From NCBI GenBank assembly GCA_020284085.1, contig JACEVL010000110.1, forward strand, positions 62,001 to 126,000: a stretch of 64,000 nt of DNA. Reading direction: 5' to 3'. Made by a program: the position numbers and the translations under genes. Position 1 is the stretch's first letter; every line of letters begins with the position of its first letter. Source of the stretch: Aporrectodea caliginosa (taxonomy: Eukaryota > Annelida > Clitellata > Crassiclitellata > Lumbricidae). Shown here one piece after another: positions 34,395-46,129 of the stretch. Under the pieces are notes generated by a model. That model had not been told where the DNA came from, did not search any database, and worked only from the letters and a program-made list of their open reading frames with translations.

Positions 34395-35470
34395 TTAACA
34401 ACAGGATCTTGTGGCATAGCGGTAATAAATCTAAACGAACGTTTGGCTCGAACGTATGAAATCGACGCTGTCGTTCTTGGCTGGATTCGTGGCTACCTGT
34501 ATGGTCGGAGCCAGAGGGTTCTGTTTGACGGAAAGAAGTCGGCTGTGCGTCATCTAAAGTGCAGAGTACCTAAATGGTCGGTTCTTGGACTACTACTGTT
34601 CTTGCTTTACACCGCCGATCTTGATGAACTGGATTGGAATTGTCACCCACTACTACACACAGCTAGCTATACACGACCGGTCCAAGAGCCGAGGCTCCTC
34701 AGCTGGAGCGGACCAGACGCAGCAAGTTTACTTCCAAGGGGTGTTGTAACCGATCACCCATCTAGACTGTAGTGTCATGTTCAGCCTCAGGGTTGACCTC
34801 TTATTGCTCTATATGGCAGAGATCTTGGACATCATTGATGGTAGAGGATTGATAGCACATGTGACATATAGAACTGGTCAAAATTGATTAGACATGTCAG
34901 TAATGACAAGCGGTTGAAAGATCTCCTGGTGGAGCCAAAGAAAATCGCACGGAAGGCTTCAAGGATGTTGCTGAAATTTTTATCTGCAACTACCGTGACA
35001 AACTTTGCTCTAGTCCTTCATCCGGATGCGCTTGGACTATTGCAATTTTTGTCATATTGCTTGCTTGTCGAAATTCAGGCTACCTCAGTTCCAGTTCATC
35101 CTGAACTGCGCCGCTCGGCTAGTGCCCAATCTACCTAAATTCCTTCACATCTCAGCATACGTACACGTAATCCACTGACTCTCTAATCTCTATCGATGAC
35201 GAAAGCAGATTGCATCTCATTGGCAGTTTTTTTTGGGTTGGCTCCATCACACATTCAATTGCTAATAATTTTCAATTGTGCCGGTTTCTGTTAGGTCAGG
35301 TCGCAGGTCGCTTCGTTTTCCAACCAGCGAGATCTTCTAGCCCCTTGCTACCGTACATCAACAGTTCAACACGCGTGCACTGTGCACTCTCGTGCATTGG
35401 TCCATGCCTTTGGAACAATCTTCCAGTTGACATTCGAGCGGTCCCTTTGAACTTTGCTCATTTTACTTAT
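34395..35470 (+). pseudogene. CR1-type LINE reverse transcriptase remnant
   Basis: A + strand block at 34440-34640 reads ARTYEIDAVVLGWIRGYL, GRSQRVLFDG and the LGLLLFLLYTADL box, which is the middle of a CR1-like reverse transcriptase. The usual PQGSVLGP motif is changed to PKWSVLGL. A C-terminal block near 35340-35470 reads PCLWNNLPVDIRAVPLNFAHF, typical of the end of such proteins. The regions between are frame-broken. Confidence 0.75.
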
Positions 35471-36154
35471 TCCATCTATGTTAAGGCGCCATGTTCAGCC
35501 ATGTTCATAGAACTTTGGTCCATGCCTTTGTACATTGAACTGAGAAGTAATTACAAACTAAAATCAGCAAAAAACATTTTAGCTCAGTTGAACTATTGCA
35601 ATAAGTCAGCATCATTCATATTATCGATTAAATATGCTGAATTCAATACAAGTTGAATTCATGTGTATAAATATTCCTACATGACACATTCAATCTGAAA
35701 CTATACTGGTGTTCAGCTTGAAGATGAAGCTGGATTCGATTGGTGGCGCTTCGGCGTGTAAACACTGATTCAGTGCTTGCTCGGTTTTTCGCATCTGTTT
35801 GTGTCAAAACTCGCTTTAGACTCGGATTTTTATGGATATCTCTACAGTACTGAACCTCGCCTCGTGGTTTCGTACTTTGTTACACTGGCAAGACTTGTTG
35901 TTGCTGCCATTAGTTCGAGTTTTTGAGCATTATCGCGATGGATACGCCCCCTTGTTCATACACGCCTGACTTCATTCGTGCCGTACGCGTAACTGCCTGT
36001 TGTCCACATCGTGCAACACGGAAAATCCTTTTCCTTTATAGACTGTGGGTCTGTGGCGTCCAGCATACGCTCGATGGGCTCCTGCCCCTACGCTGTCCTT
36101 GAAGTCGGACCTCTACCTATTCCACCACCCTCGTCTCCGTCTCCACATGGCATC

Positions 36155-36345
36155 CGCCTCGCAATTTGGAATGTTCGCTCTATTCGCAATAAGTAGTTGG
36201 CTGTCGCCGACGCCATACAAACATGCGAAATTGACTTACTCGTTGCCACTGAAACCTGGCACGAGTTGCTGTCGGACGTCGCTGTGCGCCGCTCGACTCC
36301 TACCGGATACCATCATTATCAGCCTTTGACTCTCACTTCTGACTA
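36155..36345 (+). pseudogene. LINE endonuclease (EEP domain) N-terminal scrap
   Basis: With one frame shift the + strand reads GIRLAIWNVRSIRNK, then VADAIQTCEIDLLVATETWH. This is the start of an apurinic-like endonuclease domain with the N and E catalytic positions. Only about 60 residues remain. Confidence 0.7.
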
Positions 36346-36587
36346 CATTTGCTGACCTACTGACGAAATCTACAGCCACGCACTGTGAACTTTGCCATGT
36401 TCATAAAATCTTAACCTCACTTCTTTGCCATTTTCTGGCTTTCTTAATTAACCTTTTCTCTTTGAACTAGCATACTTCCTAACTCTCAGAAGACGGCAGT
36501 TATTCGTCTTCGTCTCAAGAGGAGAGGCTCTGACCCCACTCGCTGTTCTAACTATAGCCTATCACTAATGTCTCCTTCCTATGTAAG

Positions 36588-36742
<155 letters not shown>

Positions 36743-36744
36743 TA

Positions 36745-37345
36745 GTCGGCAGTAGCGAATCCCCACCACGCCGGAGCCCCCGTGAGTCCAACGGAAGATA
36801 GCCCGATCTTCGCATCCGAGCTAGGAATCTCTCCACACGGGCCCGATCGTCGGCAGTAGCGAATCCACAACGAAGGCGATCTTCGCATCCGAGCGTCGGC
36901 AGTAGCGAATCCCCACCACGCCGGAGCCCCCCGTGAGTCCAACGGAAGATAGCCCGATCTTCGCATCCGAGCTAGGAATCTCTCCACACGGGCCCGATCG
37001 TCGGCAGTAGCGAATCCCCACCACGCCGGAGCCCCCGTGAGTCCAACGGAAGATAGCCCGATCTTCGCATCCGAGCTAGGAATCTCTCCACACGGGCCCG
37101 ATCGTCGGCAGTAGCGAATCCCCACCACGCCGGAGCCCCCGTGAGTCCAACGGAAGATAGCCCGATCTTCGCATCCGAGCTAGGAATCTCTCCACACGGA
37201 CCCGATCGTCGGCAGTAGCGAATCCCCACCACGCCGGAGCCCTTCGTGAGTCCAACGGAAGATAGCCCGATCTTCGCATCCGAGCTAGGAATCTCTCCAC
37301 ACGGGCCCGATCGTCGGCAGTAGCGAATCCCCACCACGCCGGAGC
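36745..37345 (-). repeat. 104/105-bp tandem array built from a LINE C-terminal domain
   Basis: Units start with GTCGGCAGTAGCGAATCC at 36745, 36849, 36895, 37000, 37104, 37208 and 37313. Spacing is 104 or 105 bp except for one short 46-bp unit. On the minus strand each unit encodes APAWWGFATADDRARVERFL and RMRRSGYLPLDS, the block found near the C-terminus of Jockey/CR1-type reverse transcriptases. Thus one coding segment of a LINE was amplified into a minisatellite. Units of 104 bp shift frame and those of 105 bp keep it, so no long protein results. Confidence 0.9.
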
Positions 37346-37804
37346 CGCATACAAAGCTGAAGACTACGAACAGGACAGATAGGTGCACACTAAGACAAAC
37401 AAAGAGATGACGGTTAACCCATGTAGATTAAAAGGACTCGATACCGACTCATCCATATAGGCCTACACATAATTATACGATTGTCACAACACAGCTCTAT
37501 GAACGAAGTGCAGGGAAACCCACCGCTTTCTTCTGGAGCAGAAGTCATAACTGTAATGGTTAAGAATTGCTAAAAAAAGAGCATACGGGGCAAGAGAACT
37601 TTCTTCATAATTAGTTCTGCCTAACCAATATACGTGCGAGGCCGGAAGTTCTACATAGGGAAATTGATTGAGATATAGGCCTACGTCTCATGGTGGGAAA
37701 AGCGAAGTTATGTCCAATACACACGGTCATTGGGAAGAACGGTGAAGAGACTTGTTGCAAGTCTTCTTTGCCTCACAAATCCGTAAAACGTCTGCTGTCA
37801 CAAA
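37346..37804. other. Unassigned stretch upstream of the ABCB-type gene
   Basis: No repeat array or recognised gene is present. It could contain the promoter or a 5' noncoding exon of the transporter gene, but I see no decisive signal. Confidence 0.35.
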
Positions 37805-38107
37805 ATGTTGAAGAATGTCTCGGGATCCGACTGTAGCTTAGAAGGTATACCCAAAAAAGGAACGACTGTTACGGGCAAAGAAACAAACCCTTTTCTGAGA
37901 AAATGCCACCCTCAAGACAATGTCCATCCGGCGACCGTGAAAGTGGTAGAGTTGGATCCCGAAACAGAGCTTAATGGTGTTGTCTCTGTTAAGGAATCAG
38001 CCAATCCTGAGCCTTCCTTGGCGGGAACGTTTACTATGGGCCAGAATAACTCGGAACGACCATTTTACGTCGGAAGTAGAAGTGATGCGGGTGGCTGCAG
38101 GCCGTAG
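37805..38107 (+). other. 100-codon open frame of unknown meaning
   Basis: The frame begins MLKNVSGSDCSLEGIPKKG and is hydrophilic, with no recognisable domain, signal peptide or membrane segment. It ends 374 bp before the first coding exon of the ABCB-type gene, on the same strand. GAAG followed by GTATAC at 37845 could be a splice donor, which would make part of it a 5' exon. It may be chance. Confidence 0.25.
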
Positions 38108-38481
38108 AACTCGGTTGAAGTTACCCCGTCCCTCGTTCTAACGGACCTCGATCGCAAAACACGGCTATGACATGTTAGGCTATGTTATTATGTTATTATA
38201 TAATTCTTGCATTTCCTTCTTCTTATTCATTTAATTTTTGAATTATTTCCCAATTTCTTCATCTTTCTCACTGTAAAATTTCTTCTCTTCTTTCTCATCG
38301 TTGTCTCAATACTTTTCTACTCTTCTTCTGGTTATTTCATTTCCAGATGTGTTCTCCATATTCATCCTATAGCTCGTTTTCTAACCTCTTTCTCAGCTAT
38401 ATACTTAGCTAGCATTTTCTAATTATAATGTTTAGGAGCAGCTGACTATCTTGGAAGATACACCTGGTAACTAACTACAAC

Positions 38482-38709
38482 ATGAATAAGAAGCCGTTGT
38501 CCGATCCCAACAACAAAAGCATCGACGACAATCCAGTCGTAAGCTTAAACGTCGACGGAGGAGGAGTCTACGTTAACGGTCAGGCAGTCGAGGCAGTCTG
38601 CAATAAAACGCTGGCAGACGAAGCATCGATCACCGATGACGACACGACCAGCTCATCTAAGGTGGAGAAGAAACCTAAAGCCATTCCGATGGTTGGAGTA
38701 TTTGAAGTG
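38482..38709 (+). CDS. ABCB-type transporter, N-terminal cytosolic exon
   Basis: The exon encodes 76 residues from ATG (context CTACAACATG). It is acidic and polar, then ends KVEKKPKAIPMVGVFEV before a GT donor at 38710. Full-length ABCB transporters (P-glycoprotein group) have such a charged N-terminus followed by VSVFxMFRY-like sequence that enters transmembrane helix 1. Here the phase-0 junction to the exon at 52641 gives GVFEV-FRFSDVKD, an exact positional match. A likely acceptor (TGTTTAG) at about 38432 marks the 5' border, with about 50 bases of leader before the ATG. The product exports hydrophobic compounds across the plasma membrane using ATP. Confidence 0.82.
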
Positions 38710-39405
38710 GTAAAAATAATTTCTTTCGATGATCCTTTGCACCATGTCATCGTTCTGTAATGTCGTCATAACATCTCCTATTTTTTGCTTACTTTTTTTA
38801 TCGTATCTTTATTTGATGTTTCAGTTTAACCATTATGCACTTCATTTCGTATTCGTACTGTACTAAGTGAATTTTGTTTACACTGCATACGATGAAATCT
38901 TCAACGGAAACTCTGCGAAAGTAAAAGCTTCCAATATATAGTTTAGACCATGCTTCGGCAACATCTCGTTTCAGTTGTTGCAGCTGCCACATAGGAAGAG
39001 CAGTGAGTGTTACATCAGCGCATATAGCGTATTTGTATGCCGATGATGATAGACATAATTAAACATTATGCTACTGTTGGTGCTATTGGAAGATCTCGAG
39101 GCAGTGAACAGTTTCAGACTGACCGCAAGTAGTCGCCAGCTATAGCGTGGTCAGCACCATATGCACTAAATATTTAATTGACACAGTGTTCTCAAGGTTA
39201 AAGCCATTAACGAAATGTAGCAAAATACACTTGATAAAATGACTGAAAGGGAGACTACTCTTGCATGACAGGTGGCTACATGAGCCACAAAAGCACATGT
39301 TTAGGCCTACTTAGTTGGCGGTGAGTAAACACGAAATTTGGGAGAATCGGAAAAGGTCTGGCCGGTTAATTTTCTGCACGGTCACCGTTTGAACAACAGC
39401 TGATC

Positions 39406-39406
<1 letters not shown>
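38710..39406. other. Intron 1, left part
   Basis: This is unremarkable intron sequence following the donor GTAAAA. No repeat boundary was recognised. Confidence 0.5.
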
Positions 39407-39594
<188 letters not shown>

Positions 39595-39744
39595 AAACCG
39601 CTCGCGAGGCCGTTTTTCACTGCGTGGAATTGATTTTTTTTATTGTAAAATCGCGGGATCAGCTTCGGAAAATGGGAATAGGCGTATTTGACCACTTTTA
39701 GTTGTAGGTAAGCACAGGTAAAATTGGGTAAAATTCAGTGTCTG

Positions 39745-39936
39745 GTATGTATGTATGTATGTATGTATGAGCACTTGTTATAGCGCGGACACTGAATCGG
39801 AGTTTCACGCCGAAGCGCATGAGCAATTGCGAGTGAAGGATTTGCCCAGGGTCCCTACGCAGCGTCTTGAGGTTGATTCGAACCCGCAACCCTCCGGCTG
39901 CAAGACACCGAACATACCCCTACACCACCGCGCCCC
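39745..39936 (-). mobile_element. tRNA-derived SINE
   Basis: On the minus strand the head reads GGGGCGCGGTGGTGTAGGGG, which carries the polymerase III A box. GGGTTCGAATC, a near-perfect B box, follows about 40 bases later. A tRNA-unrelated body ends in TGTCCGCGCTATAAC and a CATA microsatellite tail (39745-39769). Spacing and boxes fit a tRNA-like promoter. No flanking duplication was found. It lies in intron 1, antisense to the gene. Confidence 0.82.
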
Positions 39937-39967
39937 ACGAGTATATACCAACCCGTAAGTACCTATT

Positions 39968-41590
39968 CGCCATCTCTCTTCACGTTCTCTGCCCTCAGTC
40001 AAGTTCAAACATCCAATGGCGCCACTCCTGTCGACGGGGGGGTCTTCTTCCTTCAGTTCCTTGTATCCATCCGTTATCATCCTGTCCAGCAGCATATGTC
40101 TAGGTCTTCTTCTCGTTCTGTTGCCCTCCGTTCTTCCCTCTACGACAGTGCTCAGGAGGGAGTGTCCTGTATATCCAGTATGTGACACATACTACAAGTC
40201 ATACTTCCTCTGCGCTCCATCCTATTGTTGTCATCAGAGATCTTTCCTCTCCCGACTTTCAGAGTACCTCTTCCTTTGTTCCTATGCTCCAACTACCTTT
40301 TTCCGTCCTGCACCATGTCCACATCTCAAAAGCTTCTAAATTTCTGATGTCCATGTTTCAGAACCATACAGTGTGACACTCCGTATAATTATTGTTTTTA
40401 CCATTCTTTTATTTAGGTTCCTGCTCAGTCACCTTCTCATAAACTCTTTTCTCTTCATTACTATTCTTTTGTTTTATTTCATTTTGGCATTTTGCATCTG
40501 CTGTCCATAAATGACATCACGCACATAGGAGGGGAGGGGGGTCGGAAATTTGTGACGATGTGTGACATGGGGGTGAGGGAGGGTCTGAGAAGTGTGACGT
40601 CACACCAGGTCTATGTTATAAAATTTAACAAATAACAACAATTTAATTTTATTAATAACAGCACTGATTTTGAGGATTAAATTTTAATTATTTTTTTAAT
40701 TATTTTAATGTATACGGGCACCATTATTAATAATTTTCTAATTATTTCAATATTTGGTCACCGTTAGATTTTAAAATATTCATGCTTTCCCTATTTGTTG
40801 CATGAAGGAGCATTTTGCTTCGCCATGGAAATTTGGTTTTAGGGGTGGGGGTCAGAGCTTTGTGACGTCATTTTCAGAGGGGTGTTACTTTTTGTGACGA
40901 AGTGTGACGAGGGGGGGAGGGGGTTAAAAATCGCCCAAAATTGCGTGACGTCATTTATGGACGGTCCCTAACCACAGTCCGCAAGTAGCAAAACTTCTGA
41001 CTTGTTCTATATTCTTATTATTATTCATACAGTTGTTTCTTCATTCCTGCTTATCTTCATAACCTTCGTCTAATTGAAATTTATTTTCATCACATTGTTC
41101 TATGTGAATCCTGTTCTATCACGATCAAATTTAGACGATCCTTAACTCTTTACCTTCAACGCTTGGTCGTCTGCAAATCTTTGAGCCTTTTTCAGCCTGC
41201 CCCACATTATCTCTCTCATGTTCTCCAACGCCTCTCGCGTAAGTTCCTCGATGTAGAATTGTAGATTATTATAAATTATTATAAATAAATTTGTAACGCG
41301 CGCATGGTCACACCGAAATGTGAATCTGAGGCGCGGATAGTTAGCCGCCAGGAGAAGAAGCAGTTAGATATCCATGTGCTTGAAAGTCAAGGAGAAATAT
41401 TGAGTTGAACAGAAGCGGTGACAGTGGGCAACCTTGCTTTACTTCCACATCAATTACTCCTGATCCTGATCATTTCCCTTCTATTCTTATTCTGACCTTA
41501 TGGCCCATATACAGATTTCATATGAGCCTTCTTTCCTCCAATCCAATCGTCTCAATGCATGTATCAGTTTTCCAGTCGACTCTTTAAAAA
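39968..41590 (-). pseudogene. Non-LTR reverse transcriptase remnant split by a MITE
   Basis: Reading the minus strand with shifts, 41590-41510 gives LIHALRRLDWRKEGSYEI, and about 41435-41395 gives VIDVEVKQGCPLSPLLFN, a classic reverse transcriptase motif. Then 40390-40240 gives LEAFEMWTW-type and GEERSLMTTIGWSAEEV-type blocks, and 40190-40000 gives VEGRTEGNRTRRRPRHMLLD, the C-terminal tail of this LINE type. A MITE sits inside (40497-40968). Most of the palm region is deleted. Confidence 0.72.
40497..40968. mobile_element. Uninterrupted GGGGCCGTCC-family MITE, empty site for the Polinton
   Basis: Inverted ends CTGTCCATAAATGACATCAC and GTGACGTCATTTATGGACGG enclose about 470 bp. The interior matches 11441-11724 plus 20642-20811, including the GGTCACCGTTAGATTTTAAA word. 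At 40786-40791 it has a single TTTCCC, exactly where the other copy has a duplicated TTTCCC around the Polinton. Confidence 0.88.
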
Positions 41591-41629
41591 TGCCTTTTTC
41601 AGTACACTTTGGTGTACAGAAAAAGCGGT

Positions 41630-41880
41630 TGCTGCCTTTCAGCAGATGTGCCGAGTCACGGATGTCCTCTCCGCATGATTTTCATCCAACTGCCTGCTTC
41701 TAAACGCCTCTAAGATGCAATTTATCTGCTTGGACGGTGGTAGACGGATGGCGAACGTCGACTGGGGCCTGGCGGTGGAAATCTTCACGCATATAACCTG
41801 CATGGACTCGGTCCGGAATCTGGGGGTCATTCTCGACAAAGAGCTTAGCTTCTCTCTACATATAAATATCAGCTATCAGA
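41630..41880 (+). pseudogene. CR1-type LINE C-terminal scrap
   Basis: With one shift the + strand reads CLLLNASKMQFIWLGG-like sequence, then MDSVRNLGVILDKELSFSLH. This is the thumb region (S-V-R-N-L-G-V motif) of CR1-type reverse transcriptases. It is opposite in orientation to the neighbouring remnant. Confidence 0.75.
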
Positions 41881-42129
41881 GGTTGTTATCAGCTACGCCA
41901 ACCCTTTCTGTCCTTCCTAATTTCATTCGCTCTTGTTTCTTGTCTTCGACTATCGCTCTTTCCTTTTTGCTCCTAATATCTGAAGTAATGTTTCGATCAT
42001 CAGCAGAGTAGGAAGTTCTCCGCTGGTTCTCTGCTGGCTTAGCGATAGCACCAGCCTTCGCACCAACAATTTCTACGCCACTGCTTCTAAAACACATATC
42101 GACTCCATTCCTTTATCTTTTCAGCCTTG

Positions 42130-45090
42130 CAACTGCACTTCAATCAGGCCTTGCCTTATTTCAAGTACTTAGGCTGCAAGTACAAGTACTTAGTCTCAAG
42201 TACAAATACGAGTACAAGTACTTAGGTCTTAAGTGCAAGTACGAGTGCAAATACACATGGCTACTGCATTTAACAAAGCAATGGTATATTGCCACATGCA
42301 CTCATTAAGAATTGCTTTTGAGAAATATAATTGATGCGAGCATCTTGCCACTCAAAAAACTGAGTGCTGTAGGTTACAAGCATAGACTACTTAGGCGCTC
42401 ATGCTCGGGACTTGGAACTTGGGTCCATTCTCAATTTACACTTTTTATCACAAAAAATGAACGAATAGTCCGATTTGCATGAAATCTATTTTGTTCTATT
42501 TGTCTCGATGAGAACTATATTGGGGTAAATATTGACGCTAAATTCTGAATAATTCAAGGTCATTTCAAGGTCAGAAAAAATGAAATCTAGCAAAAATCAG
42601 AGAAAAATGGCCAGATCTCAGCCAATAATTCTTGAAATCAGCTAATTCTTTCTTGTGTTTCTCTTCTAGATAAGGGCTACCTGGGACAAGAAACAAGGCT
42701 ATTAAATGTAAGGCGATCCAAGGTTATTTTAAGGTCAAAAAGGTCAATTTAAGAGGAAAAATCAGAGGAAATAGCCATAGCTCAGACAAATATTGTTACA
42801 TTTTAATTATTCTTTTACCAATTTGCTAATACCAATAAGGGCTACATTCGAGAAGACAGTACTTCAAGGTTAAAATAATCCAAGGTCATTTCAAGGTCAG
42901 AAGGTCAAAATCAAAAGAAAATGACTATACCTCAGTCAAATGTTGTTTTATTTAGGTGATTCTGTGTAATGGTCATTGTTCCTTGATTGTGATCTTTGAC
43001 CTTCAAATGACCTTGAAGTAACCCAAGGTCGTTTCAAGGTCAAAAGGTAAAAATAAATGAAGAATTGCCATAACACAGGATCACCCAAATTTAACAATAT
43101 TCTGTGTAATGGACATTGTTCTTTTATTTTGACCTTTGATCTTCAAATGACCTTGGATACACCCAAGGTCATTTCAAGGTAAAAAGGTTAAAATCAAGGA
43201 ACAATGACCATTACACAGAATCAATCAAATAAAACCACATTTGGCTGAGATATGGTCATTTTCTTTTGATTTTGACCTTCTGACCTTGAAATGACCTTGG
43301 GATTATTTTAACCTTCTGACCTTGACCTTTAGGTACTGTCGTCTGGAATGTAGCCCTTATCGGCATGAGCAAATTGGTAAAAGAATTATTAAAATGTAAC
43401 AATAGTTGTCTGAGCTATGGCTGTTTCCTCTGATTTTTCCTCTCAAATTGACCTTTTTGACCTTAAAATAACCTTAGATCGCCTTACATTTAATAGCCTT
43501 GTTTCTTATTACAGGTAGCCCTTACCTAGAAGAGAAACACAAGAAAGAATTAGCTGATTTCAAGAATTATTGACTGAGATCTGGCCATTTTTCTCTGATT
43601 TTTGCTAGATTTCATTTTTTCTGACCTTGAAATGACCTTGAATTATCCAGAATTTAGCGTCAATATTTCCCCCCAATATAGCTCTCATCGAGACAAATAG
43701 AACAAAAGAGAGCTCATCCAAATCGGACAATTAGTTCATTTTTTGTGATAAAAAGTGTAAATTGAGAATGGACCCAAGTTCCAAGTCCCGAGGCTGAGCG
43801 CCTACAGTCCTGTAATTTAAGGGGTCTATGGTTACAAGTCATACCCCAAAAAACTATAAGGTTCTATGTCCACATTTTGCGAAACCTAGAAAAACAACTT
43901 TTAAGATATGCTGACGAAAATGTTTTGCGCTGTTTCATTGATGGAAATTAAATTAATTTTTTTGGAAAACAATGTTTCCCCGTAGTATGATTATAATATG
44001 TGTATTTCGATCATAATGTAAATCGACTACGAGTAACTTGGCTATGATCATGGCCGGGGTGACTATTTTTGGACATAGAGCGGTATTACATTATTGGTGT
44101 AACTATATATATGAGCCAGCGCCTATAGAGCATAAAGTGTGCCTGCATCTAGCTCTCCTGTTGAACATGTACATGTACTTAGTTACGGCGGTTTAATATA
44201 TTAAAACCGCATCGATCGAATTTAATTTGAGTTGCAAGATGCTCATTATAGATGTTGCCCAAATCTTACTAATTCTAACATTATTCCTTTTTTCCTGTAT
44301 AGTAGCTTTTGTGCTATGCAAGTTGTGAGGCGGTGTATCTTCCTGCTTGATCAATAAACGAATATATCATCATCATGATTGCAGACAAAATGAGAACTGT
44401 AGGTTACAAGTCCAAGTCACGTGTTAAGATCTCTCACTGGTATTGGCTATGGACATGACGCCGTATAATTCTTTTTTCAAACGTCACTCGATCGCTGTTA
44501 TATCTTACATTCACGTGAAACAACAAAATTAATGATTCTATTGGATGACTGGACTTGTAGGCCTACGTACCTCTGTAGCTTTGTGACACTGTCCAAATTT
44601 ATTGATATAGCACTCACAGATAGGCTAGAGCTTTAAAAAGCGTCTCCAGTTAAGCTTGACTAGTCAGGACATAGCCCATGTCATCCTGATAACGGATATA
44701 GCGTTAGGTTGGTTTTTCAAAAAGTGGACAGAGAACCTTATGATTCTAGGGGTACGATTTCCAAAAGCCCAAACAATCACCTTCATCAAAGTCACCATGG
44801 CTTTGGTATTCAAATATGTTGTCACTTGTGATAATGGGATTCTAGGCTTAACCAAAGATCCTATACTGTAGTTACCAAATAGCTTCGACTTTTTTGATGT
44901 AGGAGAACTAAACGCCGGTCTCACAAAAAGAACTTCCAAATTGTCCACTCTGCAGAACGTAGGAGTCAATTACCAACAGAAACGGCAAAGCTAACTGGTA
45001 TAAGTACTTTGGTCTCAAGTACAAATACGAGAACAAGTACTTAAAACTGTAATCCAGTACAAGTACGAGGTACCAAGCCTCGGTTCTGAA
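42130..45090. mobile_element. Probable DNA transposon with AAGTACTT-rich ends
   Basis: CAGGCCTTGCC followed by AAGTAC words occurs at about 42147-42260. Similar CAAGTACTT words, then GGTACCAAGCCTCG, occur at about 45000-45085, roughly inverted. The pattern resembles a hAT-like element, but I could not find a target duplication. It would include the foldback at 42393-43803 and a tail-like AATAAACGAATATATCATC near 44354. Confidence 0.4.
42393..43803. repeat. 1.4-kb foldback dense in AGGTCA/TGACCT words
   Basis: Arms of about 700 bp are inverted copies meeting near 43098. The outer ends read CGGGACTTGGAACTTGGGTCC and its complement. Over twenty AGGTCA or TGACCT words occur, many inside TCAAGGTCA, and several are paired as CAAGGTCATTTCAAGGTCA. 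TCAAGGTCA is the consensus half-site of NR5A and ERR-type nuclear receptors. No coding region is present. Whether receptors bind is unknown, and the words may simply be the repeat unit. Confidence 0.88.
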
Positions 45091-45378
45091 CTATTTTCTT
45101 TATTTAGCTTGTTTCAGCCGACAATCATTTCATCCCACGCACTTACTTGACGTTTCAAAACGATAAATTAGCCTACGCAACGTAAGCACAACACTTTTTT
45201 CAGCAGCACAAGCAAAGACGATGCTTTAGCATCAGGGCCTTATTAATTTAGATGGAGGCCCTTGGGCACCGCCGCGTGGAGGCCAATAGGCTGCAGCCAC
45301 GCCCGGATTATGCCTGATAGCCTGCAGTGATAGGCTCACGAGTCTCGACGCGTCGACTCCAGCAAGTCCAGCATATCC
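43804..45378. other. Intron 1 stretch without genes
   Basis: It includes the right part of the AAGTACTT-rich element and a short GC-rich patch near 45250-45350. No gene is supported. Confidence 0.45.
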
Positions 45379-45531
45379 CATTACACCGTCTTCTGGAATG
45401 ACATTTTACAAAGAGTCAAAGCTACCAACAAGACGCTGCAGGAGTAGCAGGACCCCCAGTTTGATCTGAACTCCGCTGTTGCTGTAGTAAAATCACTGAA
45501 AACGTTCAAGTCCAAGTGACTGTAGTGCTTG
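45379..45531 (+). pseudogene. ZMYM1/hAT-like transposase scrap
   Basis: The frame reads HYTVFWNDILQRVKATNKTL, then after an in-frame stop QFDLNSAVAVVKSLKTFKSK. This matches a mid-protein segment of ZMYM1-like hAT transposase-derived genes. Fifty residues remain, with two stops. It may belong to the same broad family as the remnant in the inverted-repeat arms but covers a different region. Confidence 0.6.
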
Positions 45532-46087
45532 TTGCATCGAGAAATCCGGAACGATAGAATACATTCAGAAGAGGAAACGTCAATGCAACGTGCGACTTGA
45601 TCGGCTCGATCAACCTCGTCACACTAAATTCCTTCAAATAAAGTACATGTAATTTATCTTGTCTTCAGTATGGATCTCTTTTCTCTTCGAGTGCTTCAAG
45701 TTGATGTTGACTGTCACCGAGAACGGTTTCCCCTGTTCTGGACGAAGGGATCTTCCGATGACAGCAGCAGCAACCGAAAGGACAATCGCCAAAATAATGA
45801 ACTTGAATTCTGTTTGGTTGGCCGTAGCAGGCTATCGTAGTTGCTTATTTTCACATCCTTTATGACCCGGGAACACACCTACATGTATCCCAACGACCGC
45901 GTCATCGGATATATACTTTTTTTATCGACGACTTCCGATATTGCAATCGGGGGAATTTCGAACTCTTGACTTGACTTGCTCTATTTTTAACGAACAGTTA
46001 TAGTTAATCAGAGAGGATTAAGTTTTGAATTCATGTATATCTATATATACGTATATATAATAATACATTAAAGAATAGTTCGTTTGA

Positions 46088-46089
<2 letters not shown>

Positions 46090-46125
<36 letters not shown>
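46090..46125. repeat. TA microsatellite, retroelement target
   Basis: A TA tract abuts the left LTR, and a TA run continues right after the right LTR (52082-52095). The retroelement therefore inserted into one TA microsatellite. Confidence 0.9.
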
Positions 46126-46129
<4 letters not shown>

